From 79-D21 sp022839995 (GTDB lineage Bacteria; Synergistota; Synergistia; Synergistales; 79-D21), in the NCBI GenBank assembly GCA_022839995.1, contig JALHIN010000022.1, positions 1-31,788 on the forward strand: a stretch of DNA of 31,788 nucleotides, in the 5' to 3' direction. A model generated the notes under the pieces. That model did no database searches, was not told the DNA's origin, and was given only the letters and a program-made list of their open reading frames with translations. Position 1 is the first letter of the stretch. Each line of letters opens with the position of its first letter. Position numbers and translations under genes: made by a program. Below are positions 8,353 through 16,726 of this stretch, piece by piece.

Positions 8353-9465
8353 CTAGACCTCCAGCCGGAAGGTATCGGGGTTTTCCGGGTCCAAGATCTC
8401 GTTGGCCCAGAAAAGGGTGACGAGATCGCGCGTCCCCGTGTTCGTGATGCTGTGCGTCATGCCGGGAGGAATGTCGAGCACCTTCCACTTTTCACCGGAG
8501 ACCTCGTAGGAAACCACCTCGTCTTCGTCCACCCGCCTGAACCGGATCACGGCCTGTCCTTCGACAACCAGGAATTTCTCTACCTTGGTATGGTGCCAGT
8601 GGTGCCCCCTCGTGACGCCTGGCTTGGTGCGGGAGACGAACAACTGGCCGCAATGCGGGGACTTGATGAACTCCGCCAGGCATCCCCTGGGATCCTCCCG
8701 GTTGAAAAGTTCGTAGGCAAGGTCCGTTTCGGGGAGGTAAGAAAGGTAGGTGGCGTAAAGGCATTTGTCGAAAAGGTCGGCGCAATCCGGGAGAAACAGG
8801 GTTTCGCGGCTGGCTTGAAAGGCCTTCAGGCGCTCCGCCAATTCGGCGAGGGTCACTCGAAAACGGATCGGGACAGTACCGAAACCCTCTTCGTCGAGGG
8901 TGGGACGGCCTTCCAGGGCCCTGAGGAGCTCTATCACCACGTGGTCGATGTAAACCAGGGTGAGGGTCTTGCTGGGGTCGTCGATGCGGATTTCTTCCCC
9001 GCGGGCGATGGCGTGGCACCAGGTGGCCACCACCGAGTTGTAGTTCGGGCGGCACCACTTGCCGAACACGTTGGGGAATCGGTAGGCCACCACTTTCACC
9101 CCGCGGGCTTTCCCCCACTCCAGCACTCGTTTTTCAGCCTGTCGCTTGCTTTTCCCGTAGGGATTGTCAAGAAGAGCCTGGGTGGAGGAAGAAAGAACCA
9201 CCGGGATGGGGTGCCGCTGTTCGTCTAGAACGTCCAGCAGGGTCTCGGTGAGCCCCAGGTTTCCCCTTTCGAATTCCTCGACGTTCTCGGGCCGGTTCAC
9301 ACCGGCCAGGTGGAAGATAAAGTCGGCCTCGCTGCAAAGGGCTTTCAGGTCTTCCAGGGATTGGCCGGCATCGAAGCGCAGGACATCCATGCCCTCCCTG
9401 TTTTCCAGGGTCACGCAAAGGTTCTTGCCGATGAAGCCGTTCGAACCCGTTACAAGGACCTTCAT
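8353..9465 (-). CDS. capF: UDP-2-acetamido-2,6-dideoxy-hexulose reductase (SDR plus cupin)
   Basis: A 370-residue bifunctional enzyme of UDP-L-FucNAc synthesis (CapF/FnlB/WbjC). The N-terminal extended SDR domain has TGSNGFIG (6-13) and Y103xxxK107. The C-terminal cupin (about 265-370) carries the metal-site motif GHHWHHTKVEKF (287-298). In characterised CapF, the cupin does C3 epimerisation and the SDR reduces the 4-keto group with NADPH. Length matches the family. The start is set at ATG 9465, which overlaps the capE stop as ATGA. An in-frame upstream start would add 38 unrelated residues read from inside capE. Transcribed between capE and capG. Confidence 0.93.
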   Translation of the reverse strand: MKVLVTGSNGFIGKNLCVTLENREGMDVLRFDAGQSLEDLKALCSEADFIFHLAGVNRPENVEEFERGNLGLTETLLDVLDEQRHPIPVVLSSSTQALLDNPYGKSKRQAEKRVLEWGKARGVKVVAYRFPNVFGKWCRPNYNSVVATWCHAIARGEEIRIDDPSKTLTLVYIDHVVIELLRALEGRPTLDEEGFGTVPIRFRVTLAELAERLKAFQASRETLFLPDCADLFDKCLYATYLSYLPETDLAYELFNREDPRGCLAEFIKSPHCGQLFVSRTKPGVTRGHHWHHTKVEKFLVVEGQAVIRFRRVDEDEVVSYEVSGEKWKVLDIPPGMTHSITNTGTRDLVTLFWANEILDPENPDTFRLEV

Positions 9466-10493
9466 GCGGGTTGCCCCCTCAAAAGGGCGAGTTCCCGGCG
9501 GATCAGGGGCATTTTCTTCAGTTCTTCCTTTGTCTCTTCCAGGGAAAGGCGGCGGGTGTTGTGGGAGGTGTATTCCCAACCGCGGCTAAGGTTTTCGCTG
9601 CCGTCTTCGAAATACTTGCCGTAGTTCAGGTCCCGGTTGTCGGCGGGGATTCGGTAATGCCCTCCCAGGTCCTCGGCACGGGCCATCTCCTCACGGGTCA
9701 ATAGGGTTTCGTAGAGCTTCTCCCCGTGGCGGGTTCCGATGATGCGGATGGGACTGTCGCTGTCGAAGAGTTCCTTCATGGCCTGGGCCAGGTCACCGAT
9801 GGTGCAGGCCGGGGCTTTCTGGACGAAGATGTCGCCCTGAGAGGCATTTTCAAAGGCGTACAGAACTAGTTCTACGGCCTCCTCAAGGAACATGAGGTAC
9901 CGGGTCATCTCGGGGTCGGTCACCGTGAGAGGCTGCCCTTCCTTGATCTGCTTCAGAAAGAGGGGGATGACGGACCCCCTGGATCCCATGACGTTGCCGT
10001 AACGGGTCCCGCAGACCAGAGTCCTTTCCGGGTCGACGGTGCGGGACTTGGCCACGAACACCTTTTCCATCAGGGCCTTGGACATGCCCATGGCGTTGAT
10101 GGGGTACACCGCCTTGTCGGTGGAAAGGCAGATGACCTTCTTTACCCCGGAGGCGATGGCGGCGTTCAGCATGTTCTCAGTGCCGAGGATGTTCGTCTTC
10201 ACGGCCTCCAAGGGGAAGAACTCGCAGGAGGGGACCTGCTTCAGGGCCGCAGCGTGAAAGACGTAATCCACCCCATGCATGGCGGAAGCGATGCTTTGCG
10301 GGTCCCGAACGTCACCGATGAAAAATTTCAGCTTGGAATTGCCGTAGGCCTTCCGCATGTCGTCCTGCTTCTTCTCGTCGCGGGAGAAAATGCGGATCTC
10401 CCCGATGCCTGTATCCAGGAAGCGGTTGACGACGGCCGTGCCAAAGGAACCGGTGCCGCCAGTGATGAGAAGGGTCTTGTCATTAAAGGTCAT
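9462..10493 (-). CDS. capE: UDP-GlcNAc 4,6-dehydratase/5-epimerase
   Basis: A 343-residue short-chain dehydrogenase catalysing the first step of UDP-L-FucNAc synthesis (CapE/FnlA/WbjB): inverting 4,6-dehydration of UDP-GlcNAc with C5 epimerisation. It has the NADP-binding TGGTGSFG (11-18), the STDKAVYPINAMGMSK segment with the family's M135xxxK139 in place of YxxxK, and RYGNVMGSRGSVIPLF. The C-terminus (GWEYTSHNTRRLSLEE) is typical of the CapE/FnlA branch. It is a small soluble paralogue of the wbpM product in the same locus. The start ATG follows directly on the stop of the upstream transferase (TAG then ATG). Confidence 0.93.
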   Translation of the reverse strand: MTFNDKTLLITGGTGSFGTAVVNRFLDTGIGEIRIFSRDEKKQDDMRKAYGNSKLKFFIGDVRDPQSIASAMHGVDYVFHAAALKQVPSCEFFPLEAVKTNILGTENMLNAAIASGVKKVICLSTDKAVYPINAMGMSKALMEKVFVAKSRTVDPERTLVCGTRYGNVMGSRGSVIPLFLKQIKEGQPLTVTDPEMTRYLMFLEEAVELVLYAFENASQGDIFVQKAPACTIGDLAQAMKELFDSDSPIRIIGTRHGEKLYETLLTREEMARAEDLGGHYRIPADNRDLNYGKYFEDGSENLSRGWEYTSHNTRRLSLEETKEELKKMPLIRRELALLRGQPA

Positions 10494-11738
10494 CTATTTT
10501 TCCCCTTCTTGCAGAAAGAGTTGCCTTGCTTTGAGTAAATGCTGTTCCAAGTCGACCATGGCCTTTTCTGTAGAGAATTTCTGCCGATAATAGGCTAAAG
10601 AGTTTTGTGACCACTCTTCGAGTTTCCCTTTTTTTGAAGAAAACATCTTTAAAGCCGCATTCGCCAAAGATTCTGCATCTTCTGCAGGTACGGAGAGACC
10701 CGCTTGAGCTTCGGCGATAATTTCGGACGCTTCCCCGTTTACAGACGCCAGTATCGGTTTTCCACAGGCCATATAGGATTGCAGTTTCGCTGGAACGGTC
10801 ATAGCAAAGATAGGGTCACTTTTCAATGTCAGCAAAAGCACATCGGCCAAAGCAAAATAACTTGGCATGTCTTCTGCCGGTTTTCGACCCAAGAGATGGA
10901 CACAATTCTCCAAACCTTTTTCCTTCACCATAGATTGTACCTTTTCAAACTCACGGCCATCCCCAATGATTACCCACTTAATCGCAGGCTCTTCCTTTGT
11001 CAAACTTGCCGCATTTATGATGGTCTCAACACTCTGGGAAACTCCGATATTTCCTGCAAACATGATCCTGAATCCCTCTGGCAGGCTTTCCTTCACAGCT
11101 TCTCCCGAACCGGTATCAAGTGGTTTATAGAACCCCTCCGCTGTTTGCGGATAATAAAACAAAACCTCAGGTGCCACTCCTTGCTTTTTGAGGAGAGGAA
11201 TAAAGGATTTGGAAGCCACCAGGACACGATCTGATTGCCTATGAATAAAGGACGATATACCGGCAACACAATTTTGGATCCATCTATTCTTAATACCGCT
11301 CACCATCTCAAACGTTTCTGGCCACAAATCCTGTACCCAAAAAACAATTGGACATTTTTTAAGTTTTTTTAAGACAATTGCCGGTAAGCCAACGGTTACA
11401 GGTGAAGGTTCATAGACAAAAATCACATCGTAGGAACATCGGATAAGGAAAGGCGCCGCTAAACATCCAACAAGGGCAAAGGACAGGAAATTGGCAGCCA
11501 TTCCTAGGGCTTTGCGGTTTCCCCTTGGGAAATGAGGGAAACGCTTGATCAATATACCTTCCCATACTTCATTCAACCTCTTAAATGGCCCCCATCCGGG
11601 GAAAATCTTGCCCGATGGGTAATTCGGCAACCCGGTTAGGACTCCGACATCATGCCCCTTTTCTTTCAGGCGCAGGGCAATGTCGTTGATTCGAAAATTC
11701 TCGGGCCAAAAGTATTGCGTGACAATCAGGATTTTCAT
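10494..11738 (-). CDS. wbuB: L-FucNAc transferase-like GT4 (WbuB/WbjE family)
   Basis: A 414-residue GT4 glycosyltransferase. Its N-terminus (YFWPENFRINDIA, 9-21; LTGLPNYPSGKIFPGW, 34-49) and WVQDLWPET segment are diagnostic of the WbuB/WbjE group that accompanies the fnlABC/capEFG genes and transfers L-FucNAc. MFAGNIGVSQSVE and the late VPAKLQSYMACGKPIL motif place the donor site in the C-terminal half. Transfer of the L-FucNAc made by the next three genes is therefore the natural role. ATG at 11738 overlaps the reductase stop as ATGA. The gene is more AT-rich than capEFG, so the cassette itself is mosaic. Confidence 0.85.
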   Translation of the reverse strand: MKILIVTQYFWPENFRINDIALRLKEKGHDVGVLTGLPNYPSGKIFPGWGPFKRLNEVWEGILIKRFPHFPRGNRKALGMAANFLSFALVGCLAAPFLIRCSYDVIFVYEPSPVTVGLPAIVLKKLKKCPIVFWVQDLWPETFEMVSGIKNRWIQNCVAGISSFIHRQSDRVLVASKSFIPLLKKQGVAPEVLFYYPQTAEGFYKPLDTGSGEAVKESLPEGFRIMFAGNIGVSQSVETIINAASLTKEEPAIKWVIIGDGREFEKVQSMVKEKGLENCVHLLGRKPAEDMPSYFALADVLLLTLKSDPIFAMTVPAKLQSYMACGKPILASVNGEASEIIAEAQAGLSVPAEDAESLANAALKMFSSKKGKLEEWSQNSLAYYRQKFSTEKAMVDLEQHLLKARQLFLQEGEK

Positions 11739-12694
11739 TTTGTTGCCTCACTAGTCTTTGAAGAGAACCAGGCGCAGGTAGCGTTGATCCCCTCGCTAAA
11801 AGTGAATTTGGGAACCCACCCAAGGTCTTTTTGAATCATTTCTGTTGAAACGACAAGGGAACCGACTAATTTCCCCACTTGTACCTTTTTTCCAGCCAGT
11901 CTTCCCAACCCCATCAACAAGCTTGTAGGGAAAGGAAACAGGAAAGCTTTCTTTCCTAATCCACGGGCGATCTCCTGAACAAGGCGCTTGGTCGAAACAG
12001 GATTGGCGTCCGCCACGTGAAAAACCTTTTGGTCCCCAAGACCAGAAATAAGACAGCAGGAAATCGCATCTGCGAGGTTACCGACATACAACATACTCCG
12101 AGCATTGTTTAAGCTATCAAAAGGAAGTGGAACACCGCGCGAAACGGCATTCAGGATTTTCAAAAAATTCCCCTTTACACCGGGACCGTAAATGAGAGGG
12201 GGGCGCAATATAATCGACTGTACACCAGGGGTATCAAGAATGAGCAACTCCGCTTCCCTCTTGCTGATTCCGTAAACATCTTCAGGTCGGCAAGGAGAAT
12301 CTTCAGAATATGGAGAATCCTTTCCTTCCCCAACAGCCTTGATGGAGCTTAGATAGACAAAACGATTGACTCCTCGCCGACGAGACGCTTCAAGGAGGGC
12401 TTCCGTTATCCCCACGTTGATCTTCCGATAAATGGGAAGGGCCGCCTTATCGTCAATATCAGAGGAGTGTGTTTTCCCGATTAGGTGAACAACCGCATCG
12501 GCTTTTCCCAACAAGTTCCCCCAAGCTTCGGGTGAATAGGGATCTTCAATCGAGACATATTCGGCACCCTTGAGCCGCATAGCTACTGGGCTTCCAGGGC
12601 GAACCGCACCCGCAACTTCAATACCTTTATCCAGAAGGGTCTTGACCAGATAGCTCCCTACAAAACCCGTTGCTCCGGTGACAAGAACCTTCAT
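11735..12694 (-). CDS. NAD(P)-dependent sugar-nucleotide reductase/epimerase (WbjF/WbpV-like)
   Basis: A 319-residue extended SDR with TGATGFVG (6-13), VYLSSIKAVGE and the Y141xxxK145 catalytic pair (YGISKRE). Its place between wbpL and the wbuB-like gene, with wbpM further upstream, matches WbjF, WbpV and WbpK of Pseudomonas O-antigen loci. Those proteins reduce the 4-keto sugar released by WbpM to UDP-D-QuiNAc or UDP-D-FucNAc. Which of the two is formed cannot be told from sequence. ATG at 12694 overlaps the wbpL stop as ATGA, and the gene's own end overlaps the next start in the same way. Confidence 0.82.
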   Translation of the reverse strand: MKVLVTGATGFVGSYLVKTLLDKGIEVAGAVRPGSPVAMRLKGAEYVSIEDPYSPEAWGNLLGKADAVVHLIGKTHSSDIDDKAALPIYRKINVGITEALLEASRRRGVNRFVYLSSIKAVGEGKDSPYSEDSPCRPEDVYGISKREAELLILDTPGVQSIILRPPLIYGPGVKGNFLKILNAVSRGVPLPFDSLNNARSMLYVGNLADAISCCLISGLGDQKVFHVADANPVSTKRLVQEIARGLGKKAFLFPFPTSLLMGLGRLAGKKVQVGKLVGSLVVSTEMIQKDLGWVPKFTFSEGINATCAWFSSKTSEATK

Positions 12695-13752
12695 TGCGCC
12701 TTTCTCCCCTTAGGGTTCTGAGCCATAAGCAAGAAACTCCAATTCTTATTCAAAGCTAACCAGAGAAAGCCAAGCCCAGCGTAAGAGAACAAGAAAACAA
12801 CTCCTAGCGGGCTACTGTTCCCCTGGATACAAAATATCAGCAAAGAAGACAAAGCTGCGCCTAGAATTAGAAATGTTCCCGATACCTGTTGGTGGGAAAA
12901 ACCCCTTTTTACCGCTAACTGGAAAACATGGGACCGGTGAGCTTCTGAAAGCCTCTCCCTATGCGAGATCCTCCGAAATAAAGTCATCGTTGAATCGACA
13001 ACAAACACTGAAAGGAGGAGGCCAAAAACAAGGGCTGGGACTGATCCCGTCTTCTCACCCGAAAACGCAAACACAGCAAAGGCATACCCCAGGAAGCCGC
13101 TTCCTACGTCTCCCATAAAAACCTTTGCTGGAGACCAATTTAAAACCAGAAAACCAGAAACTAGCGTGGCCAGAACGAAGAGGCTAGCGGCAAGAAAGAG
13201 ATCCTCGTTACGCCATCCCAAAATCCCTGCGGCAACGCAAACGAAAACAGCCTCTCCAGCGGCAAGGCCGTCGATCCCGTCCATGAAGTTGTAGAGGTTC
13301 ACCAGCCACACCCCACCGACGAGCGCCAGGGGGATGCCCCAATAACCAAGGTGGAGCAGGTAACCCGAACCCAGGTAGAGACTTGGGAAACCCCCGAGCC
13401 AGTAAAGGGCCCAGGCCACCGCGCCGAAGTGGACCAGGAGTCTTGTCCCCGCACCCAGTCCGGACCGGTCATCAATCCAACCCACAAGGGCAACCGCGCT
13501 ACCCCCGCCTAGAATGGCTAGCCAGGTATCCCTTCGTTCTGGAAAGAGGACGAGAAAGAGGGCGGAAACAGCAAGAAAAAGGGCGACAAAGACAATGCCC
13601 CCGCCTCGAGGTGTGGGGGTTTCATGGGAACTGCGCCGGTTGGGAATGTCGAGAATGCGATGAGCCTCAGCGTAACGGATATAAAACCGGGTTCCCTGCA
13701 GCGAGAGAAGGAAAAGAAAAATGACGCCTAGAAACACTGGGAAAATTTTCAA
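12691..13752 (-). CDS. wbpL: Undecaprenyl-phosphate HexNAc-1-P transferase (WbpL/WecA family)
   Basis: A 353-residue polytopic membrane enzyme of the MraY/WecA family that starts the lipid-linked repeat unit by moving a HexNAc-1-phosphate to undecaprenyl phosphate. Motifs in order: DIPNRRSSHETPTPRGGG (35-52), the WIDD pair (92-95), NLYNFMDGIDGL (152-163), FMGDVGSGFLG (212-222) and EAHRSHVFQ. All are conserved catalytic or membrane-loop segments. The PRGGG form and the wbpM neighbour favour WbpL (6-deoxy-HexNAc donor) over WecA. The start is TTG at 13752. GGAGGT lies six bases upstream and there is no nearby ATG. Confidence 0.9.
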   Translation of the reverse strand: MKIFPVFLGVIFLFLLSLQGTRFYIRYAEAHRILDIPNRRSSHETPTPRGGGIVFVALFLAVSALFLVLFPERRDTWLAILGGGSAVALVGWIDDRSGLGAGTRLLVHFGAVAWALYWLGGFPSLYLGSGYLLHLGYWGIPLALVGGVWLVNLYNFMDGIDGLAAGEAVFVCVAAGILGWRNEDLFLAASLFVLATLVSGFLVLNWSPAKVFMGDVGSGFLGYAFAVFAFSGEKTGSVPALVFGLLLSVFVVDSTMTLFRRISHRERLSEAHRSHVFQLAVKRGFSHQQVSGTFLILGAALSSLLIFCIQGNSSPLGVVFLFSYAGLGFLWLALNKNWSFLLMAQNPKGRKAQ

Positions 13753-13802
13753 ACGGAACCTCCGGTTCTAAAGGCACTAATTCGGGACAGCCTCGATTGA
13801 GT

Positions 13803-15665
13803 TTACACCGCGACCTTTTGCTGGATTTCTTCTTCCTTCATCCTGAAAGTCGGCACCAGGGCATGGATCGCCCGCTTGATGGCGTGCTCGTCGCGAGTCA
13901 GGGCCGCCCTGCGGAGCCCTTCGAGGTTCTCCTCGAAATCGGGCCCGATCACGCCGTTGTTGGCCACGTGGATCTTCTTGTGGGTGGTGGCGGTCACGCC
14001 TTCCTCCGCGGTGAGCAGTTCCTCGTAGAGTTTCTCGCCCCGCCGAAGTCCCGTGAAGGTGATCGGGATATCCTTGCCGGGCTCGAAGCCCGAGAGGCGG
14101 ATCAGGTCGGTGGCGAGGTCCAGGATCTTCACGGGTTCCCCCATGTCGAGGACGTACACGGAGCCGTTCTGCGCCTGGCCCCCTGCCTGGAGGACCAGCT
14201 GGGCGGCCTCGGGGATGGTCATGAAGTAGCGGGTCATCTCGGGGTGGGTCACGGTGACGGGGCCTCCCCGGCGGATCTGCTCCCGGAAGATGGGCACCAC
14301 GCTGCCCCGGCTGCCCAGGACGTTGCCGAAGCGCACGGAGACGAAAGCCTGGTGCGGTTCGCACCGGTCGGAAGCGTGCTTGACGACCTTCTCGGCGATG
14401 CGCTTGCTGGCCCCCATGACCGAGGTGGGGTTCACGGCCTTGTCGGTGCTGATGTTGACGAAGCGCGTCACGCCGTATTCCAGGGCCAGTTCCACGAGGT
14501 TGCGGGTGCCGAACACGTTGTTGAGGACGGCCTCGTCGGGGTTCTCCTCCATCATGGGCACGTGCTTGTGGGCGGCGGCATGGAAGACCACGTCGGGCAG
14601 GTGCAGGCCGAAAAGGTAGGCCAGGCGGTCGGCGTCGCGCACGTCGCAGACGAGCACCCGGAGGTCGAGGTCGGGATGGCTGGCGGCAAGCTCCTGCTGG
14701 ATGTTGAAGAGGCTGTTCTCGCCACGGCCCAGAAGCAGGATCTTCCCGGGGCGGAAGCGGGTCACCTGGCGGACGATTTCGCTGCCGATCGAGCCCCCGG
14801 CACCGGTAACGAGGACCGTCCTGCCCACGAGGTAGCCGGAGACCGCCTCGGTATCCAGGCGGACCGGTTCGCGGCGCAGGAGGTCTTCCAGGTCGACCTC
14901 CCGGATCTGGGAGACGGAGACGTCGCCCGAGAGGATCTCGTAGATCCCGGGGATGATTCGGTACTCGAGATTTGCCCTCTTGGCCAGGTCGACGATGCGC
15001 CGCACCACTTCCCCGGACGCCGAGGGAATAGCAATGAGAACAAGGTCAGCTGCCGTTTCCCTGGCCACCCGGGGAAGATCGGAAATGGCCCCCCACACCT
15101 TCAGGCCCATGTAGGTTTCGATCCGCTTGGACGGATCGTCGTCCAGGAAACCAACGGGAACGAGGCCCGATTCGGGGTGGCGGAGCAGTTCCCGGGCGAT
15201 CATGGTCCCGGCCTCGCCGGCCCCGGCAACGAGGGTCCGACGGGCGGAAGGCGAAACCCGGACCGACCGGATTTGCTCGTAGGCGACGCGGACAGCGACT
15301 CGGACTCCCCCCAGGATCACCACGGCAAGGAAGGCCTCGATGAGGGGAATGCTGCGGGGAATGCCCAGCTGCTCCTGGAAGACCAAGGCAACGAGGAAAT
15401 AGAAACCTGTGAAGACCGCGACCCCCAGAAGGAGGTTTTCCAGGTCCCGCACGGAGACGCGCGTCCAGCTTCGCCGGTGCAGGCCGAACGCCCAGATGGC
15501 GAAAGCCTTGGCGAAGAGGCCGACTCCCATCAGCAGGAAGACCTGGTCGGCATAGCGGAGCCACTGGTGCTCGAAACGGAGCAGGAAGGCAAGCGGCGTT
15601 ATGACGACCACAAAGAGAAGGTCGACGGCGAACTTGAGGCCCCGCAGAAAAGTCGGGTGATCCAT
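13803..15665 (-). CDS. wbpM: Membrane-bound UDP-GlcNAc C4,6-dehydratase (WbpM/CapD/PglF family)
   Basis: A 620-residue protein. The N-terminal quarter has about four membrane helices (to residue 130). A first Rossmann-like domain begins VAGAGEAGTMIARELL (147-162). The C-terminal SDR catalytic domain has TGAGGSIGSEIVRQ (287-300) and STDKAVNPTSVMGASKR (406-422), with MxxxK replacing YxxxK as in WbpM. It makes UDP-4-keto-6-deoxy-GlcNAc, the precursor of D-QuiNAc and D-FucNAc. Length is slightly below P. aeruginosa WbpM. ATG at 15665 has no good Shine-Dalgarno, and an in-frame TGA lies 24 bases upstream. It is first in the minus-strand run, with 50 bases to wbpL. It is visibly GC-richer than the middle of the locus and probably native chromosomal DNA. 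Confidence 0.92.
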   Translation of the reverse strand: MDHPTFLRGLKFAVDLLFVVVITPLAFLLRFEHQWLRYADQVFLLMGVGLFAKAFAIWAFGLHRRSWTRVSVRDLENLLLGVAVFTGFYFLVALVFQEQLGIPRSIPLIEAFLAVVILGGVRVAVRVAYEQIRSVRVSPSARRTLVAGAGEAGTMIARELLRHPESGLVPVGFLDDDPSKRIETYMGLKVWGAISDLPRVARETAADLVLIAIPSASGEVVRRIVDLAKRANLEYRIIPGIYEILSGDVSVSQIREVDLEDLLRREPVRLDTEAVSGYLVGRTVLVTGAGGSIGSEIVRQVTRFRPGKILLLGRGENSLFNIQQELAASHPDLDLRVLVCDVRDADRLAYLFGLHLPDVVFHAAAHKHVPMMEENPDEAVLNNVFGTRNLVELALEYGVTRFVNISTDKAVNPTSVMGASKRIAEKVVKHASDRCEPHQAFVSVRFGNVLGSRGSVVPIFREQIRRGGPVTVTHPEMTRYFMTIPEAAQLVLQAGGQAQNGSVYVLDMGEPVKILDLATDLIRLSGFEPGKDIPITFTGLRRGEKLYEELLTAEEGVTATTHKKIHVANNGVIGPDFEENLEGLRRAALTRDEHAIKRAIHALVPTFRMKEEEIQQKVAV

Positions 15666-15894
15666 GAGCCGCTTTCGAATGAGTGTTCACCCTTTCTCTC
15701 GCGTTTCCAGAAGGACATCCGGCCAGCTGTTCGATGAACTTCTCCAACGCGGAGTATATGTTATTCATAACGTTGCGCTTTGTACATCAGGAAAAACCTG
15801 ATTTTCGGTATTTTATCTTTTACGTCGTTTCTTTTCTTTTTCAGGGTGTCTGGATCTCTTTTGGGGCCATAACGGCCATTCCGGTTCGCTTTTT
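15666..15894. other. Intergenic region upstream of wbpM
   Basis: About 230 bases between wbpM and the HAD-like gene, noticeably AT-rich at 15770-15860. It must hold the promoter of the polysaccharide run, but I see no clear -35/-10 pair. A small hairpin (ATCAGG, loop AAAAA, CCTGAT) at 15786-15802 is followed on the plus strand by TTT. A short minus-strand frame from ATG at 15768 runs into wbpM out of frame and is not convincing. Confidence 0.4.
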
Positions 15895-16686
15895 TCAGAG
15901 CCGCCCCGCCTGGCGGGTCATCAGCCGCCAGGGGCGAGGCTTCAGGTAGTAATCCCATTCTCCGGGAAGCACGGTGAGGGGATCTATTTTGTAGTATCGG
16001 CAGAGAGCCGCGATCAGTTCCCTCACGTTGGAAAACTCGCGCTCCGGGCGCTCCAGGTCGGTTTGCGGTTCGTCGTCCGCGTGGCGGGTAAAAGGCAGGC
16101 GCAGGCGCAGGGCGTGAAGCCCGGCCATGCGGGCGGCGGCGATGTCCCCGGAGGGGTCGTCGGCGATGTAGGCGATCTCGCAGGCCTTCAGGGGCTTCCA
16201 CATCCTCCGGAGTTTCTGGATGGCCCCGGATACGGCCTTTCGGGGATCCCGGCAGAAGAAGTCGGTGTAGACCACGGCGCCGAAAAGGTCTTCCACGCGC
16301 AGGGCCTCCACCTTGTTTTCCTGGAGGCGGCAATAGGGTCCCGCCATGACGGCGGTCCGCACGCCGATTCCTTCCAGGGCCTGGACCAGTTCCCTGAACC
16401 CCTGGAAGAGGGTGCCCACGGGGACGGTTCTCCTCACCAGCTTCATGAAGTCGGGGTAGTCGAGGATGCGGGGGATCTCGGGAACGTCGTGGTAGAGGCG
16501 GTTCCAGGCCTTGGCTTCTTCCCCCCGGTCCTGGGAGGAAAGCAGGGACAAGAGCGTCGCGTGAAGGCAGGGGCCGCCGGGACGGCGGCGGAGCCTCCGG
16601 GCGACACGATGGTAGAGGCCCACCGTGAGGCGGGTCTCGCTGGAGAGAACGTCGTCGAGCTTGAAGAGCAGACCTTTGACCAACAC
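15895..16686 (-). CDS. HAD-superfamily-like protein lacking the catalytic aspartate
   Basis: A protein of about 263 residues with a HAD layout but altered key positions. Motif I reads LLFKLDDVLSSE (residues 6-17): Lys9 stands where the nucleophilic Asp belongs, while Asp11 is kept. Motif II reads TAVMAGPY instead of the usual ...TN/SG. A lysine region (DPRKAV) and motif IV (AYIADDPSGDIAAARMAGL) are present, so the fold and metal-side acids look intact. The N-terminal start is uncertain. GTG at 16686 is chosen because it puts motif I at the usual distance and follows AAGGTGGGA; an upstream TTG would reach into the MFS gene. It lies 40 bases downstream of the MFS gene. It may be a pseudo-phosphatase with a binding or regulatory role; the substrate is unknown. 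Confidence 0.65.
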   Translation of the reverse strand: MLVKGLLFKLDDVLSSETRLTVGLYHRVARRLRRRPGGPCLHATLLSLLSSQDRGEEAKAWNRLYHDVPEIPRILDYPDFMKLVRRTVPVGTLFQGFRELVQALEGIGVRTAVMAGPYCRLQENKVEALRVEDLFGAVVYTDFFCRDPRKAVSGAIQKLRRMWKPLKACEIAYIADDPSGDIAAARMAGLHALRLRLPFTRHADDEPQTDLERPEREFSNVRELIAALCRYYKIDPLTVLPGEWDYYLKPRPWRLMTRQAGRL

Positions 16687-16726
16687 CGGTCCCACCTTTC
16701 CATGAACGTGGAAAACGATGCCGATT

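Noticed and set aside
13797..15737. 646-codon plus-strand frame opposite wbpM
   Set aside because: The minus strand encodes a full WbpM with all motifs. The opposite frame is a GC-driven shadow rich in Asp, Gly, His and Glu with no motif.
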